From JAJPKK01 sp963824905 (GTDB lineage: Bacteria > Pseudomonadota > Alphaproteobacteria > Rhizobiales > Xanthobacteraceae): a stretch of 64,000 nt of DNA. The stretch spans positions 372,001 through 436,000 of the forward strand of contig CAWGRH010000027.1 in the NCBI GenBank assembly GCA_963824905.1. Direction: 5' to 3'. Within the stretch, counting starts at the first letter, position 1, and each line of letters opens with the position of its first letter. Below the pieces are notes generated by a model, which was given only the letters and a program-made list of their open reading frames with translations, did no database searches and had not been told where the DNA came from. The position numbers and the translations under genes are program-made. This document shows, one piece after another, positions 16,982 to 24,865 of the stretch.

Positions 16982-17698
16982 TTGGAAAACGAAGCCGCTT
17001 ATAGCCTGACCGAGGACGCACGCCGGTTCTTCGGCGAGTGCGGACTTTTTCGCGAGCTCGGTCCCGACGAGAGAAAGCTCCTGCTCGCCCGCGTGGGGGT
17101 GCGCAGCTACGACGCCGGCGAAACCATTTTCACCAAGGGATCGCAGGGCAACAGCATGATGGCGGTTCTGCGGGGCAGCGTGCGGATCGGTGTCAACTCC
17201 GTCGACGGACGCGGGATCGTGCTCGCGATACTCCACCCCGGCGAAGTGTTCGGGGAGATCGCCTTGCTCGACGGCAAGGAGCGCACCGCCGACGCGGTCG
17301 CCATGACCGCATGCAGCATCGCCGTCCTCGCCCGGCGGGACATACTCGATTTTCTGGAGCGGTATCCCGCCGGATGGTCCTATGTCGTGTCGGTGCTGTG
17401 CGACCGCCTGCGCAAGACCGACGAGCATCTCGCGGAAGTCGCCCTGCTGCAGATTCCGGTGCGCCTCGCCAAGGCGCTGATACGGGTGATGGCGGACGAT
17501 CCGCAGGCGAAGCTCGAACACAAGATCTATCGCATGCGGCTGCTGCAGCGCGAATTGGGCGAGCTCATTGGGGTGACCCGCGAAAGCGTCAACAAGTGCC
17601 TGCACTCCTGGCAGCGCGACGGCATCCTGCTCATCGAAAAGGGGCAGATCACGATCACCGACCGGGAAGCACTCGAAGAGGTGGCCGGGGGCGCGTGA
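16982..17698 (+). CDS. Crp/Fnr-family transcriptional regulator
   Basis: About 238 residues: a cyclic-nucleotide-binding fold (ETIFTKGSQGNSMMAVLRG, HPGEVFGEIALLDGKERTAD), a long dimer helix, then a winged helix-turn-helix with ELGELIGVTRESVNKCLHSW. The recognition helix contains Arg-Glu in the positions used by Crp (TRESV versus the Crp SRETV), so a TGTGA-type site is expected, rather than the FNR type. The start is uncertain: I used the TTG at 16982; a TTG at 16877 would add 35 residues. A matching palindrome lies 120 bp downstream in front of the next gene. Confidence 0.85.
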   Translation: MENEAAYSLTEDARRFFGECGLFRELGPDERKLLLARVGVRSYDAGETIFTKGSQGNSMMAVLRGSVRIGVNSVDGRGIVLAILHPGEVFGEIALLDGKERTADAVAMTACSIAVLARRDILDFLERYPAGWSYVVSVLCDRLRKTDEHLAEVALLQIPVRLAKALIRVMADDPQAKLEHKIYRMRLLQRELGELIGVTRESVNKCLHSWQRDGILLIEKGQITITDREALEEVAGGA

Positions 17699-17818
17699 GT
17701 TTTGTACGACTTGCGCGATTGCCCCAGCACGCGTCAGGAGCGACCCGTCCGGATCGGGGAGCAGTCCGTTCCACGCACGTAAGTCATTGATTTATTGTAT
17801 TAAAAAAAAGTCTTGCAA

Positions 17819-17834
17819 TGTGAAATCGGTCACA
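17819..17834 (+). promoter_or_regulatory. Perfect Crp-type operator with matching -10 element
   Basis: TGTGA, six bases, TCACA: a perfect match to the Crp consensus palindrome. A -10-like TATATT lies at 17856-17861, which would place a start of transcription near 17868 and the operator centre at about -41.5, the class II activation position. The downstream gene (ATG 17928) encodes the small repeat protein, and the upstream gene encodes a Crp-like regulator. Regulation by that protein is inference. Confidence 0.7.
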
Positions 17835-17927
17835 TCCTACAGCGCCCGCATTTTCTATATTGGTGCGATCCAGACCTGATCTGGGGTTGTCTTCATTTCC
17901 CGCCACGACATGACGGAGATCACGAAA

Positions 17928-18164
17928 ATGAAAACGTTCGCATACGCCGCCCTGCTGACGGGCTTCGGCGCCATCACGCTGGCGGGCTCGCTGGCGACCT
18001 CGGTTCCGGCCTCCGCCAAGTGCATGGTCGACGAGGGCAACGGCCGCTACACGCCGTGCTCGGCGCTCTATACCAGCAAGAAGTGCATGGTCGACGAGGG
18101 CAACGGCCGCTACACGCCGTGCTCGGCGCTGGTCAAGCAGCAGAAGAAGACCGCGAAGCAGTAA
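17928..18164 (+). CDS. Small secreted protein with two tandem 21-residue Cys repeats
   Basis: 78 residues: a signal peptide (MKTFAYAALLTGFGAITLAG to ASA, cleavage near residue 30), then two copies of KCMVDEGNGRYTPCSAL separated by YTSK, and a lysine-rich tail VKQQKKTAKQ. Each repeat has two cysteines that could form a disulfide loop after export. GGAG nine bases before the ATG sets the start. I do not recognise a family with a known function. The Crp-type operator upstream and terminator-like hairpin downstream show a single-gene transcription unit. Confidence 0.75.
   Translation: MKTFAYAALLTGFGAITLAGSLATSVPASAKCMVDEGNGRYTPCSALYTSKKCMVDEGNGRYTPCSALVKQQKKTAKQ
18018..18130 (+). repeat. Two exact 50-bp tandem copies inside the small secreted gene
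   Basis: Bases 18018-18067 and 18081-18130 are identical, with a period of 63 bp (21 codons). Identity including third positions indicates a recent in-frame duplication. Confidence 0.92.
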
Positions 18165-18221
18165 CGCTGTCGCCGCGGGCAGGTTGTTAGACGATCCAAG
18201 CTCCAGGCCCTGCAAGATTAC

Positions 18222-18253
18222 ATGCCCGCCGTGGCCGTCGCCACGGCGGGCAT
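18222..18253. terminator. Hairpin terminator between convergent genes
   Basis: A perfect 14-bp inverted repeat with a 4-base loop, placed between the stop of the small secreted gene (18164) and the convergent stop at 18282. The T-tract is weak, so it is a likely but not certain bidirectional terminator. Confidence 0.6.
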
Positions 18254-18281
18254 CGTGCTTTGCGCGCACGCATGCTGCACC

Positions 18282-19148
18282 TCACGACGCCGGTGCCGCC
18301 GCCTGCTCCAGCGCGCGACGGGTGACGACAGCGACGAGCTCGCGGCGATAGATCGCGTCGGTCTGCGCGTCGGTCAGGGGATCGATGGCGGCCGCCGCGG
18401 CGGCTCCTGCCGCCGTGAAAGCGGCGGCGCCGGGCGGTGCGCCCTCGAGCTTCGCCTCGGCTTCCGCAATCCGGCGCGCATGCGCCTCGGCCCCACCGAC
18501 GCCGACACGCGGCGCCGCGATCACGCCGTTGACGACGTCATAAGCGACGAGCGCCATGCCGAGCGCAAAATCGCCGGCGCGGCGGTTGAACTCGTAGAAG
18601 CCCCAGCGGGTCGTCGCCGGCAGGAGCGGCAGCCGCACCTCGGCGAGCAGCTCGTCGGGCTCGAGCGCCGTCGTCATGATGCCCTGGAAGTAGTCGGCCG
18701 CCGCGATGACGCGAACTCCGCGGGTCGACTGCGCCACCATCTCGGCACCGAGCGTCGCCGCGACGAGGCACCACTCCGATGCGGGATCGGCGTGGGCGAC
18801 GCTGCCGCAGAACGTGCCGCGGGTGCGGATCGGATAGTGGGCGATGTGATGCATCACCGCTGACAAGAGTTCGCCAAGCGGCCCTGCGACCACCGGCCGC
18901 CGGAACGCCTGGTGGCGCACGCCGGCACCGATGACGAGGCGGTCGTTCTCGACGGCGATGCGATCGAGCGACGCGATGCCGTTGATGTCGATCAGGTGAT
19001 GCGGCCGCGCGAGACGAAACGCCATGGTCGGCACCAGGCTCTGGCCGCCGGCCAGCACGCGGCCGTCGTCCGGCGCATACTCGGCAAGCATCGCCACCGC
19101 CTCGTCGATCGTCTTCGGGGCGTGATATCGGAATGCGGCGGGTTTCAT
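18282..19148 (-). CDS. CoxM-type FAD-binding subunit of a molybdenum hydroxylase (1)
   Basis: A 288-residue FAD subunit of the xanthine dehydrogenase/CO dehydrogenase family. It shows the two flavin motifs: AGGQSLVPTMAFRLARP near residue 35 and TRGTFCGSVAHADPASEW near residue 105. This subunit passes electrons from the iron-sulfur subunit to acceptors. The start MKPAAFRYHAPKTIDEAVAM parallels the start of its divergent paralog (MKPPPFSYHDPKT), which supports the ATG at 19148. No molybdopterin (CoxL) subunit is in the window, so its partner is unknown. Confidence 0.85.
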   Translation of the reverse strand: MKPAAFRYHAPKTIDEAVAMLAEYAPDDGRVLAGGQSLVPTMAFRLARPHHLIDINGIASLDRIAVENDRLVIGAGVRHQAFRRPVVAGPLGELLSAVMHHIAHYPIRTRGTFCGSVAHADPASEWCLVAATLGAEMVAQSTRGVRVIAAADYFQGIMTTALEPDELLAEVRLPLLPATTRWGFYEFNRRAGDFALGMALVAYDVVNGVIAAPRVGVGGAEAHARRIAEAEAKLEGAPPGAAAFTAAGAAAAAAIDPLTDAQTDAIYRRELVAVVTRRALEQAAAPAS

Positions 19149-19236
19149 GGGCTGATCATCGCTGTCCGCCGAACGCGCTTGCCGTGCCCGGCCTTCCGCG
19201 CGTTCCAATTTTGAAACGGCGGGTTTTTTTTGGATT

Positions 19237-19254
19237 GATACATGATATGTGATC
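19237..19254. promoter_or_regulatory. Possible operator in the divergent CoxM promoter region
   Basis: An AT-rich imperfect inverted repeat, ACAT-GAT-ATGT with partly matching flanks, in the 160-bp gap between the two divergent CoxM genes. It follows a T-rich tract. The regulator is unknown; the XRE-type gene at 21844 is a candidate. Weak evidence. Confidence 0.35.
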
Positions 19255-19309
19255 TAAGTAAAGGAACGGCCGCCGCTCCGGCGCCGCACGTGTTCGACTA
19301 CAGAGCCTG

Positions 19310-20179
19310 ATGAAGCCGCCTCCTTTCAGCTACCACGATCCGAAGACCGTCTCCGAGGTGATCGGCCTCTTGTCGACACTGGAAAATGCCAAGCTTCTCG
19401 CCGGCGGCCAGTCGCTGATGCCGATGCTCAACTTCCGGTTCGTGCAGCCGGACCACATCATCGACCTCAACCGGGTCGAGGGCCTCGCCTACATTCGCGA
19501 CACTGCCGACGGCATGGAGGTCGGCGCGATGACGCGCCAGCGCGACCTCGAGTTCTCCGACCTCGTTGCGAAGAAATTTCCGCTCATGCACGAGGCGATT
19601 CAGAGCATCGGCCATCGCCAGACCCGCAACCGCGGCACGATCGGCGGCTCGCTGTGCCATCTCGATCCGTCAGCGGAGCTCGTATCGTGCGCTATGACCC
19701 TCGACGCGACCGTCGTGGTCGAGGGGCCGCGCGGGCAGCGCGAGGTCAAGTTCGCGGATTTTCCGGTGGCTTATCTCACCTCGGCGGTGGAACAAGACGA
19801 GGTTCTCACCGCGATCCGGTTCACCGCATGGCCGGCGAAGCATGGCTATGCGTTCCTCGAGTTCGCCCGCCGGCACGGCGACTTCGCGATCGTCTCGGCG
19901 GCAGTGCTCCTCACCGTCGACGGCGCCGGCAAAATCACCCGCGCCGCCGTGACACTCGGCGGCATGGGCACGGCGCCAGTGCGGGCGAACGCGCTCGAGG
20001 CGACGCTGATCGGGACGGCGCCCGACACCGCCTTCCTGCGCGAGGCCTGCGAGAGCTGCCGCAGCTTCGAGGCGCTCGACGACGTGCATGCGCCGGCCTC
20101 ATACCGCCAGCATCTCGCCACCGTGATGTCGCGCCGGGCACTCGAAAAGGCGTATGCCCGCGCAACCGGAAAAGCGTGA
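19310..20179 (+). CDS. CoxM-type FAD-binding subunit of a molybdenum hydroxylase (2)
   Basis: 289 residues with the same flavin motifs as the divergent gene: AGGQSLMPMLNFRFVQPDHI and TRNRGTIGGSLCHLDPSAEL. C-terminal CO dehydrogenase flavoprotein features follow (VTLGGMGTAPVRANALEATL). It is followed after 11 bp by the matching iron-sulfur subunit, so the two form a CoxM-CoxS pair. The molybdenum subunit is missing nearby. The pair may complete an enzyme encoded elsewhere. Confidence 0.88.
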   Translation: MKPPPFSYHDPKTVSEVIGLLSTLENAKLLAGGQSLMPMLNFRFVQPDHIIDLNRVEGLAYIRDTADGMEVGAMTRQRDLEFSDLVAKKFPLMHEAIQSIGHRQTRNRGTIGGSLCHLDPSAELVSCAMTLDATVVVEGPRGQREVKFADFPVAYLTSAVEQDEVLTAIRFTAWPAKHGYAFLEFARRHGDFAIVSAAVLLTVDGAGKITRAAVTLGGMGTAPVRANALEATLIGTAPDTAFLREACESCRSFEALDDVHAPASYRQHLATVMSRRALEKAYARATGKA

Positions 20180-20190
20180 GGCCGGCAATC

Positions 20191-20688
20191 ATGGGTCAGA
20201 CGCGCAAGATCGCCCTCATCGTGAACGGCAAGCGCTACGAGGAAGAGGTCGAGGTGCGGGTGACGCTCGCCGACTTCATCCGCCATCAGCTCGGCCTCAC
20301 CGGAACGCATCTCGGATGCGAGCACGGCGTGTGCGGCGCCTGCACCATTCTGATCGACGGGCTCTCCGCACGCTCCTGCCTGATGCTCGCGGTGCAGGCG
20401 GACGGCCACGAACTCCTCACCGTCGAGGGCATCGCGCCGAATGCGGAGACGCTCCATCCGCTGCAGCAGGCTTTTCATGAAAATCACGGCCTGCAGTGCG
20501 GCTTCTGCACCCCCGGGATGCTGACGACCTTGCTCGAATTCCTGCGCGACAATCCCGATCCGACCGAGCAGGAAGTGCGCATCGCCATCTCCGGCAATTT
20601 GTGCCGCTGCACCGGCTATCAGAACATCGTCATCTCCGCGCTCGATGCGGCGAAGCGGCTGAAGGCCATAGCGGAGCAGAAAGCTTGA
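20191..20688 (+). CDS. CoxS-type (2Fe-2S) subunit of a molybdenum hydroxylase
   Basis: 165 residues with both 2Fe-2S clusters of the family. The plant-ferredoxin type is GCEHGVCGACTILIDG, with its fourth Cys in SARSCLML; the second is CGFCTPGM plus GNLCRCTGYQNI. The subunit transfers electrons from the molybdenum centre to the FAD subunit encoded immediately upstream. The ATG at 20191 gives the usual length. A TTG start of the next gene overlaps its stop codon. Confidence 0.92.
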   Translation: MGQTRKIALIVNGKRYEEEVEVRVTLADFIRHQLGLTGTHLGCEHGVCGACTILIDGLSARSCLMLAVQADGHELLTVEGIAPNAETLHPLQQAFHENHGLQCGFCTPGMLTTLLEFLRDNPDPTEQEVRIAISGNLCRCTGYQNIVISALDAAKRLKAIAEQKA

Positions 20689-21818
20689 ACGGCACATTCA
20701 GCGAGGTCCTCTCGTCCGTCTCGAAGGCGCGCCTCTTCTCCCTCCCCCTGAAGGGGAGAGGGTCGGGGAAGGGGTCGCGGGCGGCAGGAACGACGAGTCA
20801 GAAGACCCCCACCCCATCTCTCCCCCTTTCAGGGGGAGGGGGAGCGCAGGAACTCGCCCGCACCATATTCACTGTTGTCGCCCTCGCAGCAGCGTTTGCG
20901 CTTGCTGGGGCGTCCACGCCGGCCGCCGCCGAGGACACCGTCAAGGTCGCGCTCGGCCAGCGCGGCAACTGGGAAACCGCAGCGTCCGATCTCGGCCAGA
21001 ATGCCGGGCTGTTCCGCAAGCGCGGGCTCGAGCTCGAGCTGCTCTATACCAACGGCAGCGCCGAGACCCTGCAGGCAGTGATCTCGGGCAGCGTCGACAT
21101 CGGCATCGGGCTCGGTACCGCCGCCGTGATGGGCGCCTTCGCCAAGGGCGCGCCGCTGCGCGCCATCGGCAATGCGAGCTCCGGTTCCAGCGAATACTGG
21201 TACGTCCCGGCAGATTCCCCGATCCGGACGCTGGCAGACGCCAACGGCAAGACCATCGCCTACTCTACCAACGGAGCGTCGAGCCATCTCATCGCGCTCT
21301 CGCTCGTCAAGGCCAACGGCCTGTTCGCGCGAACCGTAGCGACCGGGGGCCCGGCAGCGACCTTCACCCAGGTGATGTCCGGCCAGATCGATGTGGGCTG
21401 GGCCTCGCCGCCGTTCGGTCTCGATGCCGTCGCCGACGGCAAGATCAGGATCGTCGCGCACGGCAACGACCTCCCGGCATTCAAGGACCAAACCATCCGC
21501 CTGATCGTCGCCAACGCGGGCTTTCTCGAGCACCGTAAGGACGTGGCGGCGCGTTTCATCCAAAGCTATCGCGACACGCTCGACTGGATGTATTCGGATC
21601 CTGCGGCGCTGGAAGCCTATGCGGAATTCGCCAAGACCACGCCGGGACACGCCCGCGAGGTACGTGACCTCTACTATCCGCGCGATCATCTCGCAGTCGA
21701 CTTCATCAAGGGCCTGGACGCCGCGATGCTCGACGGCATCGCCTTCCGAACCATCGCCCAGCCGCTCACTGCCGAGCAACTCGACCGCCTGTTTGCGATT
21801 CCACCGCCGATCAAATGA
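20685..21818 (+). CDS. NMT1/SsuA-like ABC transporter substrate-binding protein with N-terminal insertion
   Basis: A periplasmic binding protein of the NMT1/SsuA type: KVALGQRGNWETAASDLGQN, AVISGSVDIGIGLGTAAVMG, KTIAYSTNGASSHLIALSLV and QIDVGWASPPFG. The true secretion signal (RTIFTVVALAAAFALAGAST, cut near AAAED) starts about 63 codons inside the frame. The only start with a good ribosome site is the TTG at 20685 (GGAG, 8-base spacer), which overlaps the CoxS stop. That would add a low-complexity leader encoded by a palindromic repeat element at 20739-20848. Either the element inserted just inside the gene and replaced the original start, or a non-standard start near 20860 is used. The ligand could be a substrate of the CoxMS enzyme (inference). 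Confidence 0.7.
   Translation: MNGTFSEVLSSVSKARLFSLPLKGRGSGKGSRAAGTTSQKTPTPSLPLSGGGGAQELARTIFTVVALAAAFALAGASTPAAAEDTVKVALGQRGNWETAASDLGQNAGLFRKRGLELELLYTNGSAETLQAVISGSVDIGIGLGTAAVMGAFAKGAPLRAIGNASSGSSEYWYVPADSPIRTLADANGKTIAYSTNGASSHLIALSLVKANGLFARTVATGGPAATFTQVMSGQIDVGWASPPFGLDAVADGKIRIVAHGNDLPAFKDQTIRLIVANAGFLEHRKDVAARFIQSYRDTLDWMYSDPAALEAYAEFAKTTPGHAREVRDLYYPRDHLAVDFIKGLDAAMLDGIAFRTIAQPLTAEQLDRLFAIPPPIK
20739..20848. repeat. Paired GC-rich palindromes (REP/BIME-like) inside a coding frame
   Basis: Two palindromes, at about 20739-20762 and 20818-20842, each pairing CCCTTC-type and GGGGGA-type arms, enclose about 55 bp. They resemble the intergenic palindromes at 24816, 26589, 28378, 28552, 37258 and 37347. 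This is the only copy here that falls within a probable reading frame. Confidence 0.75.
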
Positions 21819-21843
21819 GGACCGGCTGCGGCCGGTCTTGTGC

Positions 21844-22716
21844 ATGGCGATCCGCTTCGACGACATCGGTCACCGCCTCAAGGCCTTCCGGCTCGGCTCG
21901 GGGCTGAGCGCCGACGAGATCGCCGCCCGGCTCGATATTTCCCGCACTGCGCTCTATCGCTTCGAGAAGGGCGAGCTCGCCAAGATCGAGACGCTGGAGA
22001 AGCTCGCCGAGCTGCTCGGCGTCTCGGTGCCGACGCTGCTCGGCGTCGGCGTCGAGTTCATCGGCTCGGCGATCGCCTATTTCGAGCGCATGCGGCAGAT
22101 CGAGGAAACCTCAGAGCACATCATCGTGCTCGCCGGGCCGATCTCCTACCTGCTCGCGTCGGACGGCTTTGACCACGCGCTCGCCGACATTCTGCGCGAG
22201 AACATTCCCGAGGGCGCCGAGGGACGCGCCCGTGCGCTCGCCGAGGTCGACGAGCTCATGGACGTGCTGCGCCAGCGCAGAGAAGCCTATCAGCGGCGCC
22301 GGCCCGGCATCGTCAACCTGATCTCGGCAGTGGAGATGCAGCATTTTCTACGCAACGGCCTGGTCGGCCGCATCGACCTGCCTGAGAAGGTGCGCCGCGA
22401 ACGCCGCGCGCTCGCCCGCGCCGAGGCCGAGCATTTCGTCGCCCTGATGCAGGACGAGCCGATCGGCGTGCAGATCGGCATCGTCCCCGACACGCTGCCC
22501 CACGCGAGCTTCCAGATTTTCCGCCAGCCGGACCGCCAGGTGCTGGCGCTCTCGCCGTTCCGGCTCGGCGAGGAACCGAACATCCGGGTCGGCGTCGCCA
22601 TGATCACCTCGGCGCCGGAAGCGCTCGCCCTTCATGACCGGATGGCGAAGGATCTGTGGCGCCGCGCCCACAAGGGCGCCACCGCCGTGGCGCTGATGCG
22701 CGAGATGATGGAGTAG
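21844..22716 (+). CDS. XRE-family transcriptional regulator
   Basis: 290 residues. The N-terminal helix-turn-helix (residues 9-63) reads RLKAFRLGSGLSADEIAARL, DISRTALYRFEKGELAKIET. The rest is a larger domain without a recognised ligand motif, ending in a region with FQIFRQPDRQVLALSPF. It follows the binding-protein gene by 25 bp on the same strand and probably controls the CoxM/CoxS and transporter genes; that is inference from position. Confidence 0.82.
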   Translation: MAIRFDDIGHRLKAFRLGSGLSADEIAARLDISRTALYRFEKGELAKIETLEKLAELLGVSVPTLLGVGVEFIGSAIAYFERMRQIEETSEHIIVLAGPISYLLASDGFDHALADILRENIPEGAEGRARALAEVDELMDVLRQRREAYQRRRPGIVNLISAVEMQHFLRNGLVGRIDLPEKVRRERRALARAEAEHFVALMQDEPIGVQIGIVPDTLPHASFQIFRQPDRQVLALSPFRLGEEPNIRVGVAMITSAPEALALHDRMAKDLWRRAHKGATAVALMREMME

Positions 22717-22821
22717 CGCGCGACCGCGAGCGGAGCGGCGCGCCCCTGCCCGCCCGCGCCATCATTCCGGTGCGACAACCGAACTCGAAATCGAGCCTGC
22801 GGCAGCGGTTCCACGAAGGGA

Positions 22822-22866
22822 TCTGGATTCCGGGTTCGCCGCAGACTCGGCGCCCCGGAATGACGG
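22822..22866. repeat. Half copy of the dispersed CCGGAAT palindrome family
   Basis: Matches the right halves of the longer elements at 30371-30466 and 35710-35806 (core GGATTCCGGGTTCG and CCCCGGAATGACG). It lies between the XRE gene and the first PQQ dehydrogenase. Confidence 0.7.
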
Positions 22867-22958
22867 CATTGCATTCCTTATGTCGCCGACCACCTTCCGC
22901 CGCGACAACCGTCGGTGTAGCCTCCCTCCAACGAACAAATCATCACTGGGAGGAGACG

Positions 22959-24653
22959 ATGGCTCACTACCGTTCTCTACGGACTGTGCTTCTGGCTGGC
23001 ACCGTGATCGCGGGTCCGGCGCTCGCGGCCGAGGTGACGCCGGCGCGGCTCGCCAGTCCGGAGCCGCAGAACTGGCTGATGAACCACCGCACCTATGACG
23101 GCCAGCGCTATTCGCCGCTCGACAAGATCAACAAGACGAACGTCAAGAATTTGAAGCTCCTCTACACCGTGGCGCTGGGCGGCGTCGCCGCCAATCAGTT
23201 CGTCCAGGCGACCCCGCTCGCCGAGGACGGCTTCATCTACATCACCGATTCGGCAGGCGTGCTCTACAAGATCGACGGCACCTCCGGTGAGGCCGGCCGT
23301 ATCGTCTGGCGCATGGACCCCGGCCAGCAGACGCAGGACCGCAATCGCGGCGCCGCGCTGTGGGGCAATCTCGTCATCACTGCCGCCAAGGACCCGCCGC
23401 GCATCATCGCCACCAACAAGGATAACGGCCGCGTCGTGTGGGAAACGGGCTTCCCCGACACGCCGGAGGTCGCGCTGACCTCCGCGCCGCTCCCGATCAA
23501 GGACAAGATCATCATCGGCGCTGCCGGCGGCGACAACGGCGTGCGCGACTGGATGGCCGGGCTCGACGCCGCGACGGGAAAGATGCTGTGGCGTCATTAC
23601 ACGGTGCCGGCACCCGGCGAGCCCGGCAGCGAGACCTGGAAGGATAAGAACAACGCGTGGCAGACCGGCGGCGGCGCCGTGTGGGTCACCGGGACCTATG
23701 ATCCGGAGTCGAACCAGACGATCTGGGGCACCGGCAACCCGGTGCCGATGTTCGACCCGACTTACCGGCCGGGCGACAACCTCTACACCAACAGCGCCAT
23801 CTCCTACGATCCCGACACCGGCAAGATGAACTGGTATTTCCAGTTCACGCCGGGCGACATGTGGGACTTCGACGAGGTCGGCACCCACATCCTGATCAAC
23901 GGCAGCATCGCCGGGCAGCCGCGCAAGCTGATCACACACTCGGCGCGCAACGGCTTCGTCTACACCATGGAGCGCGCCAACGGTCAGACCGTGATGGCGA
24001 AGCCCTACATGGAGGTCAACTGGACCAAGGGCATCGACCAGAAGACCGGCAAGCCGGTCGACTACGATCCGACCAAGGACATCCAGACGTATGCCGGCGT
24101 CGCCAACATGACGCCGAGCTCGCCGACCAAGAAAGTGTGCCCCGGCCACGCCGGCGGCAACAATTTCTGGCCGTCGACCTACAGCGCGAAGACCGGATTG
24201 CTCTACATTCCGACGCTGACCAATTGCGAAGACATGTCGATCGACACCACCAAGCACAGCAAGACCGCCGGTTGGAACGGCGGCAGCTTCAAGACCGGCG
24301 AACGCTACGAGAGCAATCTCACCGCGGTCGACCCCCTCACCGGCGATATCAAGAAGAGCGTTCACCTGCGCTACCCGAACTACTCGGGCACGCTGTCGAC
24401 CGGCGGCAGCCTCGTGTTCAACGCGCTGCTCGACGGCAGTATCTCTGCATACGACGATACCACCCTTGACGAGCTGTGGAAGTTCAACGCCGGCTCCGGC
24501 TTCAACGCGCCGATGATGACCTTCGAATTCAACGGCAAGCAGTACCTCGCCGTCGCCTCGGGAGCGGGGCCGTCGGCGAAGTCGCGGCTCGTCAACACGC
24601 CCGAGCTCAAGGAGCAGCGGAACGCGACGGTGCTCTACGTATTCGGGCTGTAA
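22959..24653 (+). CDS. PQQ-dependent dehydrogenase, methanol/ethanol family (array copy 1)
   Basis: A 564-residue periplasmic quinoprotein with a signal peptide ending ALAA near residue 24. The beta-propeller repeats carry Trp-docking motifs such as GRIVWRMDPGQQ and GKMNWYFQFTPGDMWDF. Metal and PQQ-site residues include the Asn in GTGNPVPM and the catalytic Asp303 in WDFDEVG, with a second Asp at 305. That extra aspartate two residues after the catalytic one marks XoxF- and PedH-type lanthanide enzymes. There is no C-terminal haem domain and no vicinal Cys pair. GGGAGGAG precedes the ATG. It is the first of four tandem paralogs; substrate unknown, probably an alcohol or aldehyde. Confidence 0.88.
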   Translation: MAHYRSLRTVLLAGTVIAGPALAAEVTPARLASPEPQNWLMNHRTYDGQRYSPLDKINKTNVKNLKLLYTVALGGVAANQFVQATPLAEDGFIYITDSAGVLYKIDGTSGEAGRIVWRMDPGQQTQDRNRGAALWGNLVITAAKDPPRIIATNKDNGRVVWETGFPDTPEVALTSAPLPIKDKIIIGAAGGDNGVRDWMAGLDAATGKMLWRHYTVPAPGEPGSETWKDKNNAWQTGGGAVWVTGTYDPESNQTIWGTGNPVPMFDPTYRPGDNLYTNSAISYDPDTGKMNWYFQFTPGDMWDFDEVGTHILINGSIAGQPRKLITHSARNGFVYTMERANGQTVMAKPYMEVNWTKGIDQKTGKPVDYDPTKDIQTYAGVANMTPSSPTKKVCPGHAGGNNFWPSTYSAKTGLLYIPTLTNCEDMSIDTTKHSKTAGWNGGSFKTGERYESNLTAVDPLTGDIKKSVHLRYPNYSGTLSTGGSLVFNALLDGSISAYDDTTLDELWKFNAGSGFNAPMMTFEFNGKQYLAVASGAGPSAKSRLVNTPELKEQRNATVLYVFGL

Positions 24654-24681
24654 CACGCAGTGACCGTGGGTAGGCAAGCCA

Positions 24682-24708
24682 ATCGGTCCGGCCTTTGGCC
24701 GGCCCGAT
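24682..24708. terminator. Hairpin after the first PQQ dehydrogenase
   Basis: A 12-bp stem with one mismatch around a TTT loop (ATCGG...CCGAT), 28 bp after the stop. There is no T-tract, so factor-independent function is uncertain; it may be an mRNA-stabilising hairpin. Confidence 0.45.
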
Positions 24709-24815
24709 GACAGGTTCCGGTGCCCACGCTGTGGCTGATGACAAAGAACGCATGGGCACGGCGCTAAGCGCCTTTCGCCCACTCTGCGGACACCACTTGA
24801 AGAAAGCCCACCCTA

Positions 24816-24837
24816 CCCTCCCCGAAGACGGGGAGGG
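24816..24837. repeat. GC-rich palindrome before PQQ copy 2
   Basis: A 9-bp perfect stem (CCCTCCCCG / CGGGGAGGG) with a four-base loop, 28 bp before the start of the next gene. One of a family placed before copies 2, 3 and 4 of the PQQ array. Confidence 0.85.
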
Positions 24838-24865
24838 CAAATCAAAAATCATCGGGAGAAACACC

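Noticed and set aside
18018..18130. Two identical 50-bp units as a possible CRISPR remnant
   Set aside because: They are in frame within a signal-peptide gene, have a 13-bp gap and no palindromic repeat or cas gene.
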